64,000 bases of DNA from Lasioglossum baleicum (GCF_051020765.1 NC_134933.1:1054001-1118000); one strand, 5' to 3'; positions 21,461 to 32,283 are shown, counted from the first letter of the stretch. Notes: generated by a model from the sequence alone, not told the origin. A program made the numbers and translations.

Positions 21461-23600
21461 ATGGATTCGTACTCGGAGGAAGGACAAATTCAATCAGTCG
21501 TCGAAGCCTCGGCGGCTTCGATCCAGACCACCGTAGAAGAAGAAGCAGGAGCAGCAGTACCAGCACTGAAAATTGCAGCCATTCTGGACGGAAGATACTT
21601 CAAGATCGCTGCAGTCAACGATGGAAAGGCCGTATGCGTGTGCCAATTTTGCACGCCACCCAAAAATGAAATAAAAGGACTCGTGACGAGCTCCTCCAAC
21701 TTCCGGTCACACCTGAAGCGGAAGCATCCGGCCGAGTTTGAAAGATACAGTGCAGAGACACGAAGAGGAAGGCCCAACAACATGGACAGGAACGTGCGCC
21801 AGGACCAACAAAGTTCAATGCCGACAACCCCTGTCGGAGAGGAACAACAGGGGGAGAAGAGGAACAACAGGCAGATATTCGTAGAAGACATGACTACTTA
21901 TGTCATTCACTCCATGATCCCACTGAAAACAGTGGAGGACATATACTTTCGCCGCATGCTGAAGAACCAGGGAATATCGGAATCCGTATATGGCATTAGT
22001 CGGCGCACACTGGGCAGAGCCATAGGGGCATACCACGTGAAAGTGAATAATCAAATCGCGGAAGAACTAAAGACAGTGCCGTTCGTGTGCACCACAGCAG
22101 ATATCTGGTCTGCACAGAGAAGAAGTTTCTTCGGCGTGACAGTGCATTGGATTTCCTCCGATTATAAGAGGAAATCAGCAGCCCTTGCCTGTCGACGCTT
22201 TCCGGGTGTTCATTCCTTCGATAGGATTACGGACATGTTGAGCTCGATTCACGCCGAATTCGGGCTCACACGCGATAAAATCGTCGCGACGGTAACAGAC
22301 AACGCTACGAACTTCGTTAAAGCGTTCAAGGAATTCGGTGTCCTCGAGTCCGCGATCCAACTCGAGAATGAAGAAGATGACATCCCAACGGAAGAAGAGG
22401 ACCATTCGGAAGAAGAAGCAGAAGAAGAAGATGACGTCGAGGGATACAACAGGTCATTCATGGATCATATACTCCCCCGCCACATCAGGTGTGCTGCACA
22501 CACATTGAGCCTGTGTGTCACGACGGATATGATGAACACTATCCGAGGTGACGAGATGCTATCGGCGATGCACACGGAGGTGATGCAAAAGTGCAACATC
22601 TTATGGAAGGCGGCAATGCGACCGAAATTGGCAGAGGAAATCCAACGAATAATTGGCCATGCCTTGAAGAGACCTGGAGAAACCAGGTGGAACTCCCTGT
22701 ACGATAGTATGAGGCAATTGTCCGAGAACAGGGACAAACTTACAGACGTAGGCAGAGTACTGGGAGTGAGGAACATTCTCGGGGAGAATGATTTCACATA
22801 TATTGAAGAGCACCTGAAGTGCACATCTCCTATCGCCGAAGCTATTGATATATTGCAGGGAGAGAATAATATTTTTTACGGGACGTTGCTGCCCTGTCTT
22901 CTCTCCCTAAGAAGAAAATTACAAGTATTAACAGAGAAGAGGTGGACATTCTGTGGATCCTTAAGTGTCCACCTTCTCGCAAGCCTAGAAACGAGATTCA
23001 AGGACCATTTCGGATTCGCCACGGCAGAGGCGGACAACGCGGGAATAGCAGCTTTGTCTCATCCGCATTTCAAGAACCGGTGGTTCAATTGCATCGACGA
23101 AAACCACCGAGATGCGTTGATGCGACTCTTCCAGACGAAGGTTGCCGAAGAATTGAAGAACAGCTACCCGCCAATCGCAGGCGTGCCGACGACATCATCA
23201 ACCAATGACGATTTTTTTGATTTCGGCGAGAGCCCAACGCATCAAACTGTAGACTATGCATCCAAGGCATCGTTGCAGGTTAGTAGAATGTTGCCTACAT
23301 GATAAATACACATTTCCAATTTAATGCAGCACATGCAGTGCGTATGTTGTAAATTTAAAAAATTTTGTTTTACAGATACTACATTTCCTGGAGGAAACAA
23401 CCAAGGAATTGATAATCCTGGAGCAATATCCAGCCGTTAAAGCCATATTCATGAGGTACAACACGCCACTACCGTCGTCAGCATCGGTCGAGAGACTCTT
23501 CTCGTACGCGACAATTACCAACTCGCCAAAAAGCAATCGGCTTTCAGACAAAAACTTTGAAAGACGAGTGGTTCTGAAAGCCAATTTGCAGAGGCAGTAA
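21461..23600 (+). CDS. hAT transposase, BED finger, two exons (680 aa)
   Basis: Exon 1 (21461-23278, 606 codons) and exon 2 (23376-23600) are joined across a 97-base intron with CAG|GTTAGT and TTTTACAG borders, phase 0. A BED-type finger has C61, C64, H84 and H89. The RNase H-like core shows CTTADIWSAQRRSF, then VTDNATNFVKAF, CAAHTLSL, and GETRWNSLYDSM; the two aspartates match the first catalytic residues of the hAT family. An acidic stretch (EEEDHSEEEAEEED) lies in the middle. Exon 2 encodes the dimerisation region with SSASVERLFS, whose glutamate is the third catalytic residue in hAT enzymes such as Hermes. The enzyme would cut and paste the element in the nucleus. The ATG begins MDSYSEEG; no in-frame ATG precedes it. 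All key residues are present, so it may be functional. Confidence 0.9.
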
Positions 23601-23618
23601 TATGAGGACGACCATCCA

Positions 23619-23815
23619 ATGTCAAGGAACGAGGAACGAGGAACCAGGATCCAGGAACGAGGAACCAGGAACGAGGAACCAGGATCCAGGAACGAGGAAC
23701 CAGGAACGAGGAACCAGGAACGAGGAACCAGGAACGAGGAACCAGGAACGAGGAACCAGGAACGAGGAACCAGGAACAAGGAACCAGGAACGAGGAACCA
23801 GGAACCACGAAACGC
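23619..23815 (+). repeat. 14-bp minisatellite after the transposase stop
   Basis: GGAACGAGGAACCA is repeated about 14 times with a few GGATCC variants, beginning about 20 bases after the stop codon, in the presumed 3' UTR. A weaker echo (ATCCAGGAACCAGGAACCA) is at 24000-24045. Confidence 0.9.
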
Positions 23816-25260
23816 AAGGCGCCAGGACGCCAGGTTAGTTATAACATGAGATAACTTACATATGAGTTAGATTAAAGTTTCAATTGTACGTGTGACAAAC
23901 ACATTTTAATCTGAAAATGTTTTTCTTTTCCTGTCGTCGGAGGCTACAAAATAACGACGAGGATCAACGAAGAAAGATGTCGTCCACCATCCACCATCTA
24001 GCATCCAGCATCCAGGAACCAGGAACCAAGAACCAGGAAACAGCACAAACAACGAGACAATAGCGTGGAAGGCGAACGCAAGGCGCCAGGACGTCAGGTT
24101 AGTTATAACATGACATAACTAACATACGAGTTATACACTCCTCAAAAGAATTAAGGGATCACCTCTGCGAGCCCGAAAAATTGCTACCAGTTTACATGAT
24201 CATCACTCCGGCCAAAATTGCTGTATCAGTATCGATATCGTTAAACAGTGTTTTGAAAGCGTGAAACCTCTAGTTTCAGATGCTCCGTTTCAAATTGTTG
24301 CTATGTTGATTTTTTACAAAGTTATAGCGAGATAAAGACAACACTGACGGTTAACAGAAATTTTGTGCAACTTCGTAACATCACACGGGGAGAAACAAAT
24401 GTTTTTGATGAATCGCGTTAACATCATGCGGAAGGGCTATCTTTCCTATGTAAAATGTGTGGTTGTTGATTATTGTGCGATTTTTTTTTATTCGAGTTAT
24501 TGAACATTGATGTAAATGTTGGCTTTTTAACTTTAACTGGCTCCAGAAAGCGAAAAAATTATTGTAGAATCTTGTGCAAAAAAGCAATAGAAAGATCTAT
24601 TGTAGAAATATCTATGGTTTTTTTGCACAAGATTCTAGATATTTCTACAATAGATCTTTCTATTGCTTTTTTGCACAAGATTCTACAATAATTTTTTCGC
24701 TTTCTGGAGCCAGTTAAAGTTAAAAAGCCAACATTTACATCAATGTTCAATAACTCGAATAAAAAAAAATCGCACAATAATCAACAACCACACATTTTAC
24801 ATAGGAAAGATAGCCCTTCCGCATGATGTTAACGCGATTCATCAAAAACATTTGTTTCTCCCCGTGTGATGTTACGAAGTTGCACAAAATTTCTGTTAAC
24901 CGTCAGTGTTGTCTTTATCTCGCTATAACTTTGTAAAAAATCAACATAGCAACAATTTGAAACGGAGCATCTGAAACTAGAGGTTTCACGCTTTCAAAAC
25001 ACTGTTTAACGATATCGATACTGATACAGCAATTTTGGCCGGAGTGGTGATCATGTAAACTGGTAGCAATTTTTCGGGCTCAAAGAGATGATCCCTTAAT
25101 TCTTTTGAGGAGTGTATTAAAGTTTCAATTGTACATGTGACAAACACATTTTAATGTGAGAATGTTTTTCTTTTCATGCTATCGGAGGCTACAGGACAGC
25201 GGCGAGGACCAACGAAGAAAAAACAGAAGGAAACCCAAGGAAAATCTAACCCCGCTGACA
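23816..25260 (+). repeat. Tandem duplication in the hAT 3' region, second copy split by a MITE
   Basis: A segment from GCAAGGCGCCAGGACG through GTTAGTTATAACATGA, TTTCAATTGTACGTGTGACA and TCGGAGGCTACA occurs first at 23813-23950 and again from about 24070. In the second copy the TA-flanked element 24136-25114 interrupts it after CGAGTTA. Each copy has a donor-like CAG|GTTAGT as in the transposase intron and a pyrimidine-rich stretch ending in CTACA(G), so extra 3' UTR introns are possible. Confidence 0.6.
24136..25114. mobile_element. 979-bp palindromic Tc1/mariner-type MITE
   Basis: Ends CACTCCTCAAAAGAATTAAG and its inverse are flanked by TA (24134-24135, 25115-25116). The arms are almost perfect inverses over their full length with a loop near 24620. 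Two relatives nest at 32937-36257. No transposase. Confidence 0.85.
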
Positions 25261-25354
25261 CTCTGCTGCCAAGAAGAGGACGTTTCGTGGTACTAGACAA
25301 AGAAGAATTGCAACAGCAACAGTGATCGAATCTAATTGATAATTAATTGTAAAT

Positions 25355-25360
25355 AATAAA
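25355..25360 (+). terminator. Poly(A) signal of the hAT transposase transcript
   Basis: AATAAA follows a long region without genes and precedes GTATTACTGCG. It is the last reasonable signal before the TA repeat and the right array. Earlier signals may also be used. Confidence 0.4.
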
Positions 25361-25502
25361 ATTGTATTACTGCGTTTATCTATGTAATGGAACACAAAGG
25401 TCGTATCGTTGCGTTAAAGTATGTATGTATGTATGACTAAAATATGTATCGTTATGTTCGTTGGTTTTGCTGTTTATTACATGTCACGTCCAAAATTGAA
25501 TA

Positions 25503-25526
25503 AATATATATATATATATATATATT
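25503..25526. repeat. (TA)n microsatellite
   Basis: Twelve TA dinucleotides follow a TATG repeat at about 25420-25432, inside the hAT element. Confidence 0.9.
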
Positions 25527-25689
25527 GAACATAAACCGTCTTTATCTTGATCATCAATATTTTCCTCTTAAATTTTTCTATCAATCCTAACCACACTGCC
25601 GTACATAAAATTTGAATCCAAATCGTTAGAAGAAATGTTTGATTGGAATCATACAATTAGTAGCATAACTGATTACTAGACTGCGGATT

Positions 25690-27060
25690 TTACAAAATAA
25701 ATAAGTTCACCATTCGCTCCTTAGCGGTTTCATGCCGAGCTACCTGGCTCGCCGGGGGATTGCCGGGCCGTGTTTATTGCACCACTTGGCCAAGGCGTCC
25801 CAAGTCCCCGTCGCTTCGTCGCGCTAGCGCGGTGATGGCCAGGAAGTTATTAGAATAAAAATTTCGAGCATACTTTAATTAATAAAACCACTAGGAACGG
25901 TCCTAATTCCGTCGAGTTTAGGCTTTTCTTAATCGGGAGAACGCCACGAATTGGCTCGTGTGACTTTCGTGAGGGTAGCACGGAAAATAAATAAGTTCAC
26001 CATTCGCTCCTTAGCGGTTTCATGCCGAGCTACCTGGCTCGCCGGGGGATTGCCGGGCCGTGTTTATTGCACCACTTGGCCAAGGCGTCCCAAGTCCCCG
26101 TCGCTTCGTCGCGCTAGCGCGGTGATGGCCAGGAAGTTATTAGAATAAAAATTTCGAGCATACTTTAATTAATAAAACCACTAGGAACGGTCCTAATTCC
26201 GTCGAGTTTAGGCTTTTCTTAATCGGGAGAACGCCACGAATTGGCTCGTGTGACTTTCGTGAGGGTAGCACGGAAAATAAATAAGTTCACCATTCGCTCC
26301 TTAGCGGTTTCATGCCGAGCTACCTGGCTCGCCGGGGGATTGTCGGGCCGTGTTTATTGCACCACTTGGCCAAGGCGTCCCAAGTCCCCGTCGCTTCGTC
26401 GCGCTAGCGCGGTGATGGCCAGGAAGTTATTAGAATAAAAATTTCGAGCATACTTTAATTAATAAAACCACTAGGAACGGTCCTAATTCTGTCGAGTTTA
26501 GGCTTTTCTTAATCGGGAGAACGCCACGAATTGGCTCGTGTGACTTTCGTGAGGGTAGCACGGAAAATAAATAAGTTCACCATTCGCTCCTTAGCGGTTT
26601 CATGCCGAGCTACCTGGCTCGCCGGGGGATTGCCGGGCCGTGTTTATTGCACCACTTGGCCAAGGCGTCCCAAGTCCCCGTCGCTTCGTCGCGCTAGCGC
26701 GGTGATGGCCAGGAAGTTATTAGAATAAAAATTTCGAGCATACTTTAATTAATAAAACCACTAGGAACGGTCCTAATTCCGTCGAGTTTAGGCTTTTCTT
26801 AATCGGGAGAACGCCACGAATTGGCTCGTGTGACTTTCGTGAGGGTAGCACGGAAAATAAATAAGTTCACCATTCGCTCCTTAGCGGTTTCATGCCGAGC
26901 TACCTGGCTCGCCGGGGGATTGTCGGGCCGTGTTTATTGCACTACTATTGTGTTCTGGGCTCAGGCCTCAGGGCTCGACCCTCGGGCGTCGGTGGTGTTC
27001 ATTGTAGCCTCGAGCTGGCCGATAGTATTCATGGATTTATTCATTTTCGAGAAAAAAGAA
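25690..27060 (+). repeat. Right subterminal tandem array of the hAT
   Basis: Five copies of the motif TCGGGCCGTGTTTATTGCAC or its CCGGG variant occur every 290 bases (about 25765, 26055, 26345, 26635, 26925). The orientation is opposite to the left array. The 582-bp higher-order unit of the left side is absent. The last unit changes to CACTACTATTGTGTTCTGGG and leads into the AT-rich terminus, as at the left end and in the small relative at 30449-31615. Confidence 0.9.
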
Positions 27061-27271
27061 TAAGAATAAAGAATAAGAATAAAGAATAAACATTTTATTC
27101 TAAGCTTGAATAAATTCTCGGTGAATAAAAAATTATTCTAATAATTTTTGAATAATAGTTACTTTTTTATTCAAGCCCTCGTATAAAGAATAATAGTTAT
27201 TTATCTTTTATTCAAAAATTTATTGAATAATTTTTTATTTGAATACTGCCCATCTCTGCCTTCATGTAACT

Positions 27272-27489
27272 CAGGCGTGGGCACGGGTGGAGCCCCTCAA
27301 ACGCCTGCTTCCCCCACCAAGCTTCCTTTCGGTGGCGCTCCTCGTGGCTCCCATGCACGAGGCCTGCGCACTGCTTGCGACAAGCGAAACGCGTCCTTCC
27401 TACATAGTAACGTCGGATGCTGGTGGGGGACAGTGGGCGCTACGGTGGGGACAGTTTTGCCTCAATTGAGGCAAAATTGCCCACGCCTG
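27272..27489. mobile_element. 218-bp hAT-type MITE, exact 8-bp TSD
   Basis: Starts CAGGCGTGGGCA and ends TGCCCACGCCTG; ATGTAACT flanks it on both sides (27264-27271, 27490-27497). It is GC-rich, carries no transposase, and inserted at the very edge of the larger hAT element, overlapping part of its target duplication. The open frame across it is not a gene. Confidence 0.85.
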
Positions 27490-27497
27490 ATGTAACT

Positions 27498-27720
27498 CTT
27501 TAAAAATTAAATAGCGTTCTTTTAAACTAATTTTTACAAAGGCTTTTTTCAGAATTGCAAGAGGTATTTCTAAGCTAACGACCTTGGTCGTATTTTCTTT
27601 GATCTCACAACTTTTTACGGCCATAAAGAAAACTCCTGTTTCTAGAATGTTTTTGTTGGGATTTCATCAATTTTTGTTGAAATTTGTATCTACACCCAAT
27701 AAGCAAGAAGTTTCACTTCT
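27498..27720. repeat. Right arm of the palindrome split by the hAT
   Basis: Inverse of 16440-16688, sharing TCACAACTTTTTACGGCCAT and AGAATGTTTTTGTTGGGAT. Confidence 0.7.
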
Positions 27721-28524
27721 GTCCCGCGTGGTTTTCCACGCGTATGTATTTTTTCTTTTTTTTTTAAATTCAAAAGCCTACATACGTCATGTGATTGGGC
27801 ATATCGTATATGCTTTGGGTTGAGCCTTTTGAAAATTTCGCTATTTTTGCGGTAGGACGCACCCGGGACGTTCCCGAGATACAGCCATTTTTTATATGTT
27901 CTATCCTACGTAACCTATTTCGTAATGTTTTTTTTCAATACAACCCCTTTAAGGTGTAAAATTTCAAACTTTGATAATTATTTCTTTGAGTGTTTGTTAT
28001 GGTGGACCTATGTACCATATTTCAAGCTTGTAGGTCAATGGGAAGTACCCAAAAGGTTTTGATGATCTGTCAGTCAGTCAGTCAGTGACAAATTTAGCGA
28101 CTTTTGAGGTCCTATGTATATCTCGGAACCTACTAGCGTTGGAAGATTAATGTTTTGTCAATATTGAAACATGATAGCATTTAACAAGTGTACGAAATTA
28201 CATCTCTCCATCTGCCTCCAGTGCCGAGTTATAAGCCTCTGAAAAACGGCTAAGTTGTTTCATGTAAAAGGAGATAGTGCGAGAACTTGGCTGGTGCACT
28301 ACCGTGCACCTAGATCCAGACGCTGTCTTAAATTGTTAATGTTATGGCGCCCGAAAGTCAGCGCCAGAAAAAATCGGACGAGTCCCGTCGCTTTGGGCTC
28401 AAGAGCCTTCGACTCTTAGACTAACTTATTGCCACTAGTTGGGTGGTCGAACTCTTTGGGACTTGGTGTGAAATTCTAGAAACACTTTCATAGGTCTGGA
28501 ATTACGTTGCGTCTCAACAACACA
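27721..28524. other. Unclassified repeat-like DNA with (CAGT)n
   Basis: Phrases such as CAATGGGAAGTACCCAAAAG and the short GTCAGTCAGTCAGTCAGTGA run (28070-28090) look like transposon sequence, but no termini are found. From 28260 to 28524 nothing is recognised. Confidence 0.35.
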
Positions 28525-28715
28525 GTAGATTAAATTGCACATAGAACACAGTAGAATAGAGTACAGACTCAAGTAGTAGAGCTCAAGATACAGGTAATTT
28601 AGTAGAATACAGAATACGGCGTGGAGCAAAGCTATGCAGAGTAGAATAGAGTAGAGAACATAATAAAATGGAGTGGAAAGTAGAGTGCAGATAGAGCAAA
28701 ATACATTCTGTGAGA
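28525..28715. repeat. Degenerate minisatellite, AGAGTAGAATAGAGTACAG type
   Basis: Imperfect units of CACAGTAGAATAGAGTACAG resemble those at 16010-16190. Confidence 0.5.
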
Positions 28716-28754
28716 AAAGTACCGGGAATTGGTCAATGAAACACAAAATATGTA

Positions 28755-29760
28755 TTATTCATCCTTTATTGTATCGCCTGCAAAGTAGGCCCCTTTCGAA
28801 ATAATACACTTATGCCAACTGTTATGCCGTGAAGAAGGAAAGGATGGGGGTTCCCTCGAGAAATAATCCTCTTTCTTCTTTATAACTTGAAGTTTATTGA
28901 GTAGGCCACACCAACAGATTATTCACAAGAAATCGCGTTTACAGAAAGTATACGGCTTTACAAAATAACTGACGGCTCAAAAGTGAGTCCCGCTCAATGA
29001 GAGGGTTCCTTATATGGATTCTCTATGAGGACCTTTGGTCTACACTCAAATTTGTCACCGGACATGTAACTCTGCCGTTCTTAGTCCAGCCAAACATTTG
29101 AGTCAGCTTTGGGCAAAAGGGCGAAGATAATATTAGTTTGGAATCTTATCGGGGGAAGGGTGATACCGCATAACACAACGAATAACCCAATCATCAAAAC
29201 ATTTTTTAAACGCATTTTTTGGAATCAACTTCTGTACTCGCCGCAAATTCTCTTTTATGTCATCTATCGACTGAAAACGGGTGCCTCGAAGTGGTAATTT
29301 GAGTTTTGGAAAAAGAAAAAAGTCGGCCGGAGCCATATCAGGGGAATACGGTGGCTGCTCGATGAGATTTGTTGAGTTTTTGGCCAGAAATTCGTTCACA
29401 ATGTGCGTTATCGTGGTGCAAAATCCATGAGTTTTCTTTCCACAAGTCTGGTCTTTTTCGACGAATTTGCTCTCTCAAACGCCGCATAACGCTCAGATAA
29501 TATTCTTTATTTACTGTCTCACGTTGTGGCAAGAATTCCGAGTGCACAACACCGCGATAATCGAAAAAAATGTGTTTTTGCACATCACCTTCACTATTGA
29601 TCGACTTTGACGTGCTTTTTTCGGTTTCGGCTCATGGGAAGGCGCCATTCCGAAGCTTGTTGACTGGTTTGCATGTCAAACTCGTAAACCCATGTCTAGT
29701 CACTAGTTACAATGCGTTTTATGAATGTGGTTTCGGAATTGACTCGTTCTAACATGTCTT
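28755..29760 (-). pseudogene. mariner transposase, decayed
   Basis: On the minus strand, broken frames give in order YTWVYEFDMQTSQQASEW, HFFDYRGVVHSEFLP, ILHHDNAH, PPYSPDMAPADFFLFPKLK and, past an insertion, WHKCIISKGAYFAGDTI, which is the normal C-terminus of mariner transposases. The DDE signature positions HHDNA and SPD are visible, with spacing as in the D34D mariner group. Several stops and shifts break the frame, and a solo LTR (28820-29175) separates the last 20 or so residues. The N-terminal DNA-binding domain is not seen. Confidence 0.8.
28820..29175 (-). mobile_element. Solo LTR (356 bp), 4-bp TSD
   Basis: TGTTATGC at the left and GCATAACA at the right are exact inverses with TG/CA borders, and CAAC stands on both sides (28816-28819, 29176-29179). 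It interrupts the mariner C-terminus. On the minus strand it has CTCAATAAACTTC, a possible poly(A) signal. Four-base duplications fit Ty3/gypsy-like or related elements. Confidence 0.75.
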
Positions 29761-29992
29761 CGGCGACCTTAACGCGATTGAGTTTTTGCAGAAAATTCGC
29801 AAAAATCGCAAAACACACTTGAGATGAACTGGCAAAATGGCGCACTGTAAACAAACTAAATGGCAAGTGACGCTGAAACTCCGCGTGAGTATAGAGGACA
29901 GTTGTACCAACTTAGCGACAAAAGGTATTTCAACAATCCCTTTAAGCGGGCTTTTTAAATGATCGATTCCCGGTACTTTCTTGACAAAAGTA

Positions 29993-31858
29993 CAGTCGGT
30001 GTACAAAGTATTCGTACATCTTTTAAAAATGAATAAATTTTTCAAAATTGGTCTCAGTAGTTTGAGTTTTTTGAGACATTAGAGGTTAGTTTACTAGCTA
30101 ATGTGTAAATAATTTTTTTTTGTAATTGTTATTGGTCGCAATTACGAAGGGAACAGTAAAGACCACGGTTTTAAAATTTTTTATCTCTGCCTATAACGAA
30201 AATTTAATACATGTATTTTGTAAATCTAAGAAAGTTATATATATATGTACAAAGTTTCATTGAAATTGGCTGACAGATAAAAAAGCTATGGCTATTGTAA
30301 GATGTAAAAATCTATGAATTTACGGTTTGCGATTCTTTTAAATCGCAGATTCTTCCGATTTTTGCTATTTTCAATCAATTATATTTCGTAACATCCTTGA
30401 TCGATTTCGATGAAACTTTGTACAAGTATATGTATAAATGACTTAGACCAGAGATGGGCAAAATTTTTATTTGAATAAAAATTCCGGGTAATGAATAAAA
30501 GATACAAAATTTTATTCTTTATTCGAAGGCTTGAATAAAAAAGTAACTATTATTCAAAAATTATTTGAATAATTTTGTATTCGCCGAGAATTTATTCAAG
30601 CTTTGAATAAAATTTTTATTCTTTATTCTTATTCTTTATTCTTATTCTATTTTCTCGAAAATGAATAAATCCATGAATACTTTCGGCCAGCTCGAGGCTA
30701 CAATGAACACGACCGACGCCCGAGGGTCGAGCCCTGAGGCCTGAGCCCGGAACACAATAGTAGTGCAATAAACACGGCCCGACAATCCCCCGGCGAGCCA
30801 GGTAGCTCGGCATGAAACCGCTAAGGAGCGAATGGTGAACTTATTTATTTTCCGTGCTGCCCTCATGAAAGTGAAACGAGCCAATTCGTGGCGTTCTGCC
30901 GATTAAGAAAAGACTAAACTCGACGGAATTAGAACCGTTTCTAGTGATTTTATTCATTAAAGTATGCTCGAAATTTGTATTCAAATATTTTTCTGCCCAT
31001 CACCGCGCTAGGGTGGCCAAGGCGTCCCAGGCCCTCGTCACTTCGTCGCCCTAGCGCGGTGATGGGCAGAAAAATATTTGAATAAAAATTTCGAGCATAC
31101 TTTAATGAATAAAACCACTAGAAACGGTCCTAATTCCGTCGAGTTTAGGCTTTTCTTAATCGGCAGAACGCCACGAATTGGCTCGTGTGACTTTCGTGAG
31201 GGCAGCACGGAAAATAAATAAGTTCACCATTCGCTCCTTAGCGGTTTCATGCCGAGCTACCTGGCTCGCCGGGGGATTGTCGGGCCGTGTTTATTGCACT
31301 ACTATTGTGTTCTGGGCTCAGGCCTCAGGGCTCGACCCTCGGGCGTCGGTCGTGTTCATTGTAGCCTCGAGCTGGCCGAAAGTATTCATGGATTTATTCA
31401 TTTTCGAGAAAATAGAATAAGAATAAAGAATAAGAATAAAGAATAAAAATTTTATTCAAAGCTTGAATAAATTCTCGGCGAATACAAAATTAGCCAAATA
31501 ATTTTTGAATAATAGTTACTTTTTTATTCAAGCCTTCGAATAAAGAATAATAGTTATTTATCTTTTATTCAAAAATTATTTGAATAATTTTTTATTTGAA
31601 TACTGCCCATCTCTGACTTAGACCTACCAGAGGCGCCTTCTAAATTTTCATTACAGGTACAGATAAAAAATTTAAAAATCGTGACCTTTACTATTTCCTT
31701 CGCAATTGCGACCAATAACAATTTTTAAAAAAAGTTATTTACACATTAGCTAGTAAACGAATCCTTCTAACGTTTGAAAAGAAACTCAAGCTGTTGGGTC
31801 CAATTTTGAAAAAGTAATTCGTTTTTTTAATGTGTACGAATACTTTGTACACCGACTG
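29993..31858. mobile_element. Palindromic TA-flanked MITE, interrupted
   Basis: CAGTCGGTGTACAAAGTATT and its inverse end are flanked by TA (29991-29992, 31859-31860). Arms share ACACATTAGCTAGTAAAC and TTGGTCGCAATT in inverted orientation. A hAT MITE (30449-31615) sits between the arms. Tc1/mariner-type by target. Confidence 0.75.
30449..31615. mobile_element. 1167-bp non-autonomous relative of the large hAT
   Basis: Ends CAGAGATGGGCA and TGCCCATCTCTG are identical to those of 16697-27258, and ACTTAGAC flanks both sides (30441-30448, 31616-31623). It is an almost perfect palindrome: one AT-rich terminus and one copy of the 290-bp unit per arm, meeting at CGCGCTAGGGTGG...CCCTAGCGCG near 31030. 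It has no transposase and could be mobilised by the enzyme of the large element. Confidence 0.92.
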
Positions 31859-31859
31859 T

Positions 31860-32283
31860 ATGTATAGAGTAGATTACGAAATATAGGAACATATAATAGA
31901 ACACAAACTGTGAAGTGAAATAAAATAATAGTAAAATAGAATATGGATATGTGTAGAATAGGCTATGAATAGAGCACAGTATACATATATCTTCTATAGA
32001 AAGCGTACGAGTGTTTATAAACAGTCGTATTCCCGTCGGCATCTCGATGAACACTCCATGTGCAAAACAGTCGGCTTGTAAAGCCGACATACTTGGAGCC
32101 CACCAATGCAGCAATAAACAATCCCTCCTTCCCATGGAACAATCCTGTTGCTATTAGAATCGATTAAACGTAACTCCAGTAAAAGAATTTTCTTTACATT
32201 TTGTCTGAAGAAGAAAACCTCATTATTCTCCTTTCCCCTAGATCGCAATGCCATTGTAAGTGTTTCTGTTCGAATCTTGACAG
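31860..32283. other. End of the intron, acceptor at 32283
   Basis: Minisatellite-like sequence to about 31985, then plain DNA. The acceptor tract TGTTTCTGTTCGAATCTTGACAG precedes the second coding exon. Confidence 0.5.

Larger units (their letters stand above)
16697..27258 (+). mobile_element. Large hAT transposon, 10,562 bp, exact 8-bp TSD
   Basis: The element starts CAGAGATGGGCA and ends TGCCCATCTCTG, and the same eight bases, CCTTCATG, stand on both sides (16689-16696 and 27259-27266). The subterminal 200 bases are AT-rich with many TTATTCAAAA/TTTTGAATAA motifs. Inside, a left array (16900-19488) and a right array (25690-27060) of a 290-bp unit lie in opposite orientation. Between them are a small palindrome (19489-19725), a larger palindrome (19896-21285), and the spliced transposase gene with its promoter and poly(A) signal (21363-25360). 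The ends, target length and transposase agree in calling hAT. It is very long for a hAT element. The transposase frame is open, so the copy may be recent. Confidence 0.93.
12643..32283 (+). other. 19.6-kb intron filled with nested transposons
   Basis: The donor GTAAGT at 12643 and the acceptor TTCGAATCTTGACAG ending at 32283 join two coding exons in phase 0. Between them I see only mobile elements and simple repeats; the separate entries describe them. Pieces without an assigned element include 12643-12829, 16190-16440 and 31860-32283. Confidence 0.65.

Noticed and set aside
23602..23849. Open frames coding RNEEPGTRNQERG-type repeats
   Set aside because: They only translate the 14-bp minisatellite in the transposase 3' UTR.
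27223..27495. Plus-strand 90-codon frame
   Set aside because: It spans a 218-bp hAT MITE with exact target duplication and flanking repeat sequence.
16865..31446. Repeated open frames of 62-80 codons (MARVTFVRVARKINKFT type)
   Set aside because: They recur once per 290-bp unit and on both strands of inverted arrays, have no independent start signals, and change ends with the array junctions. They are by-products of the repeat.
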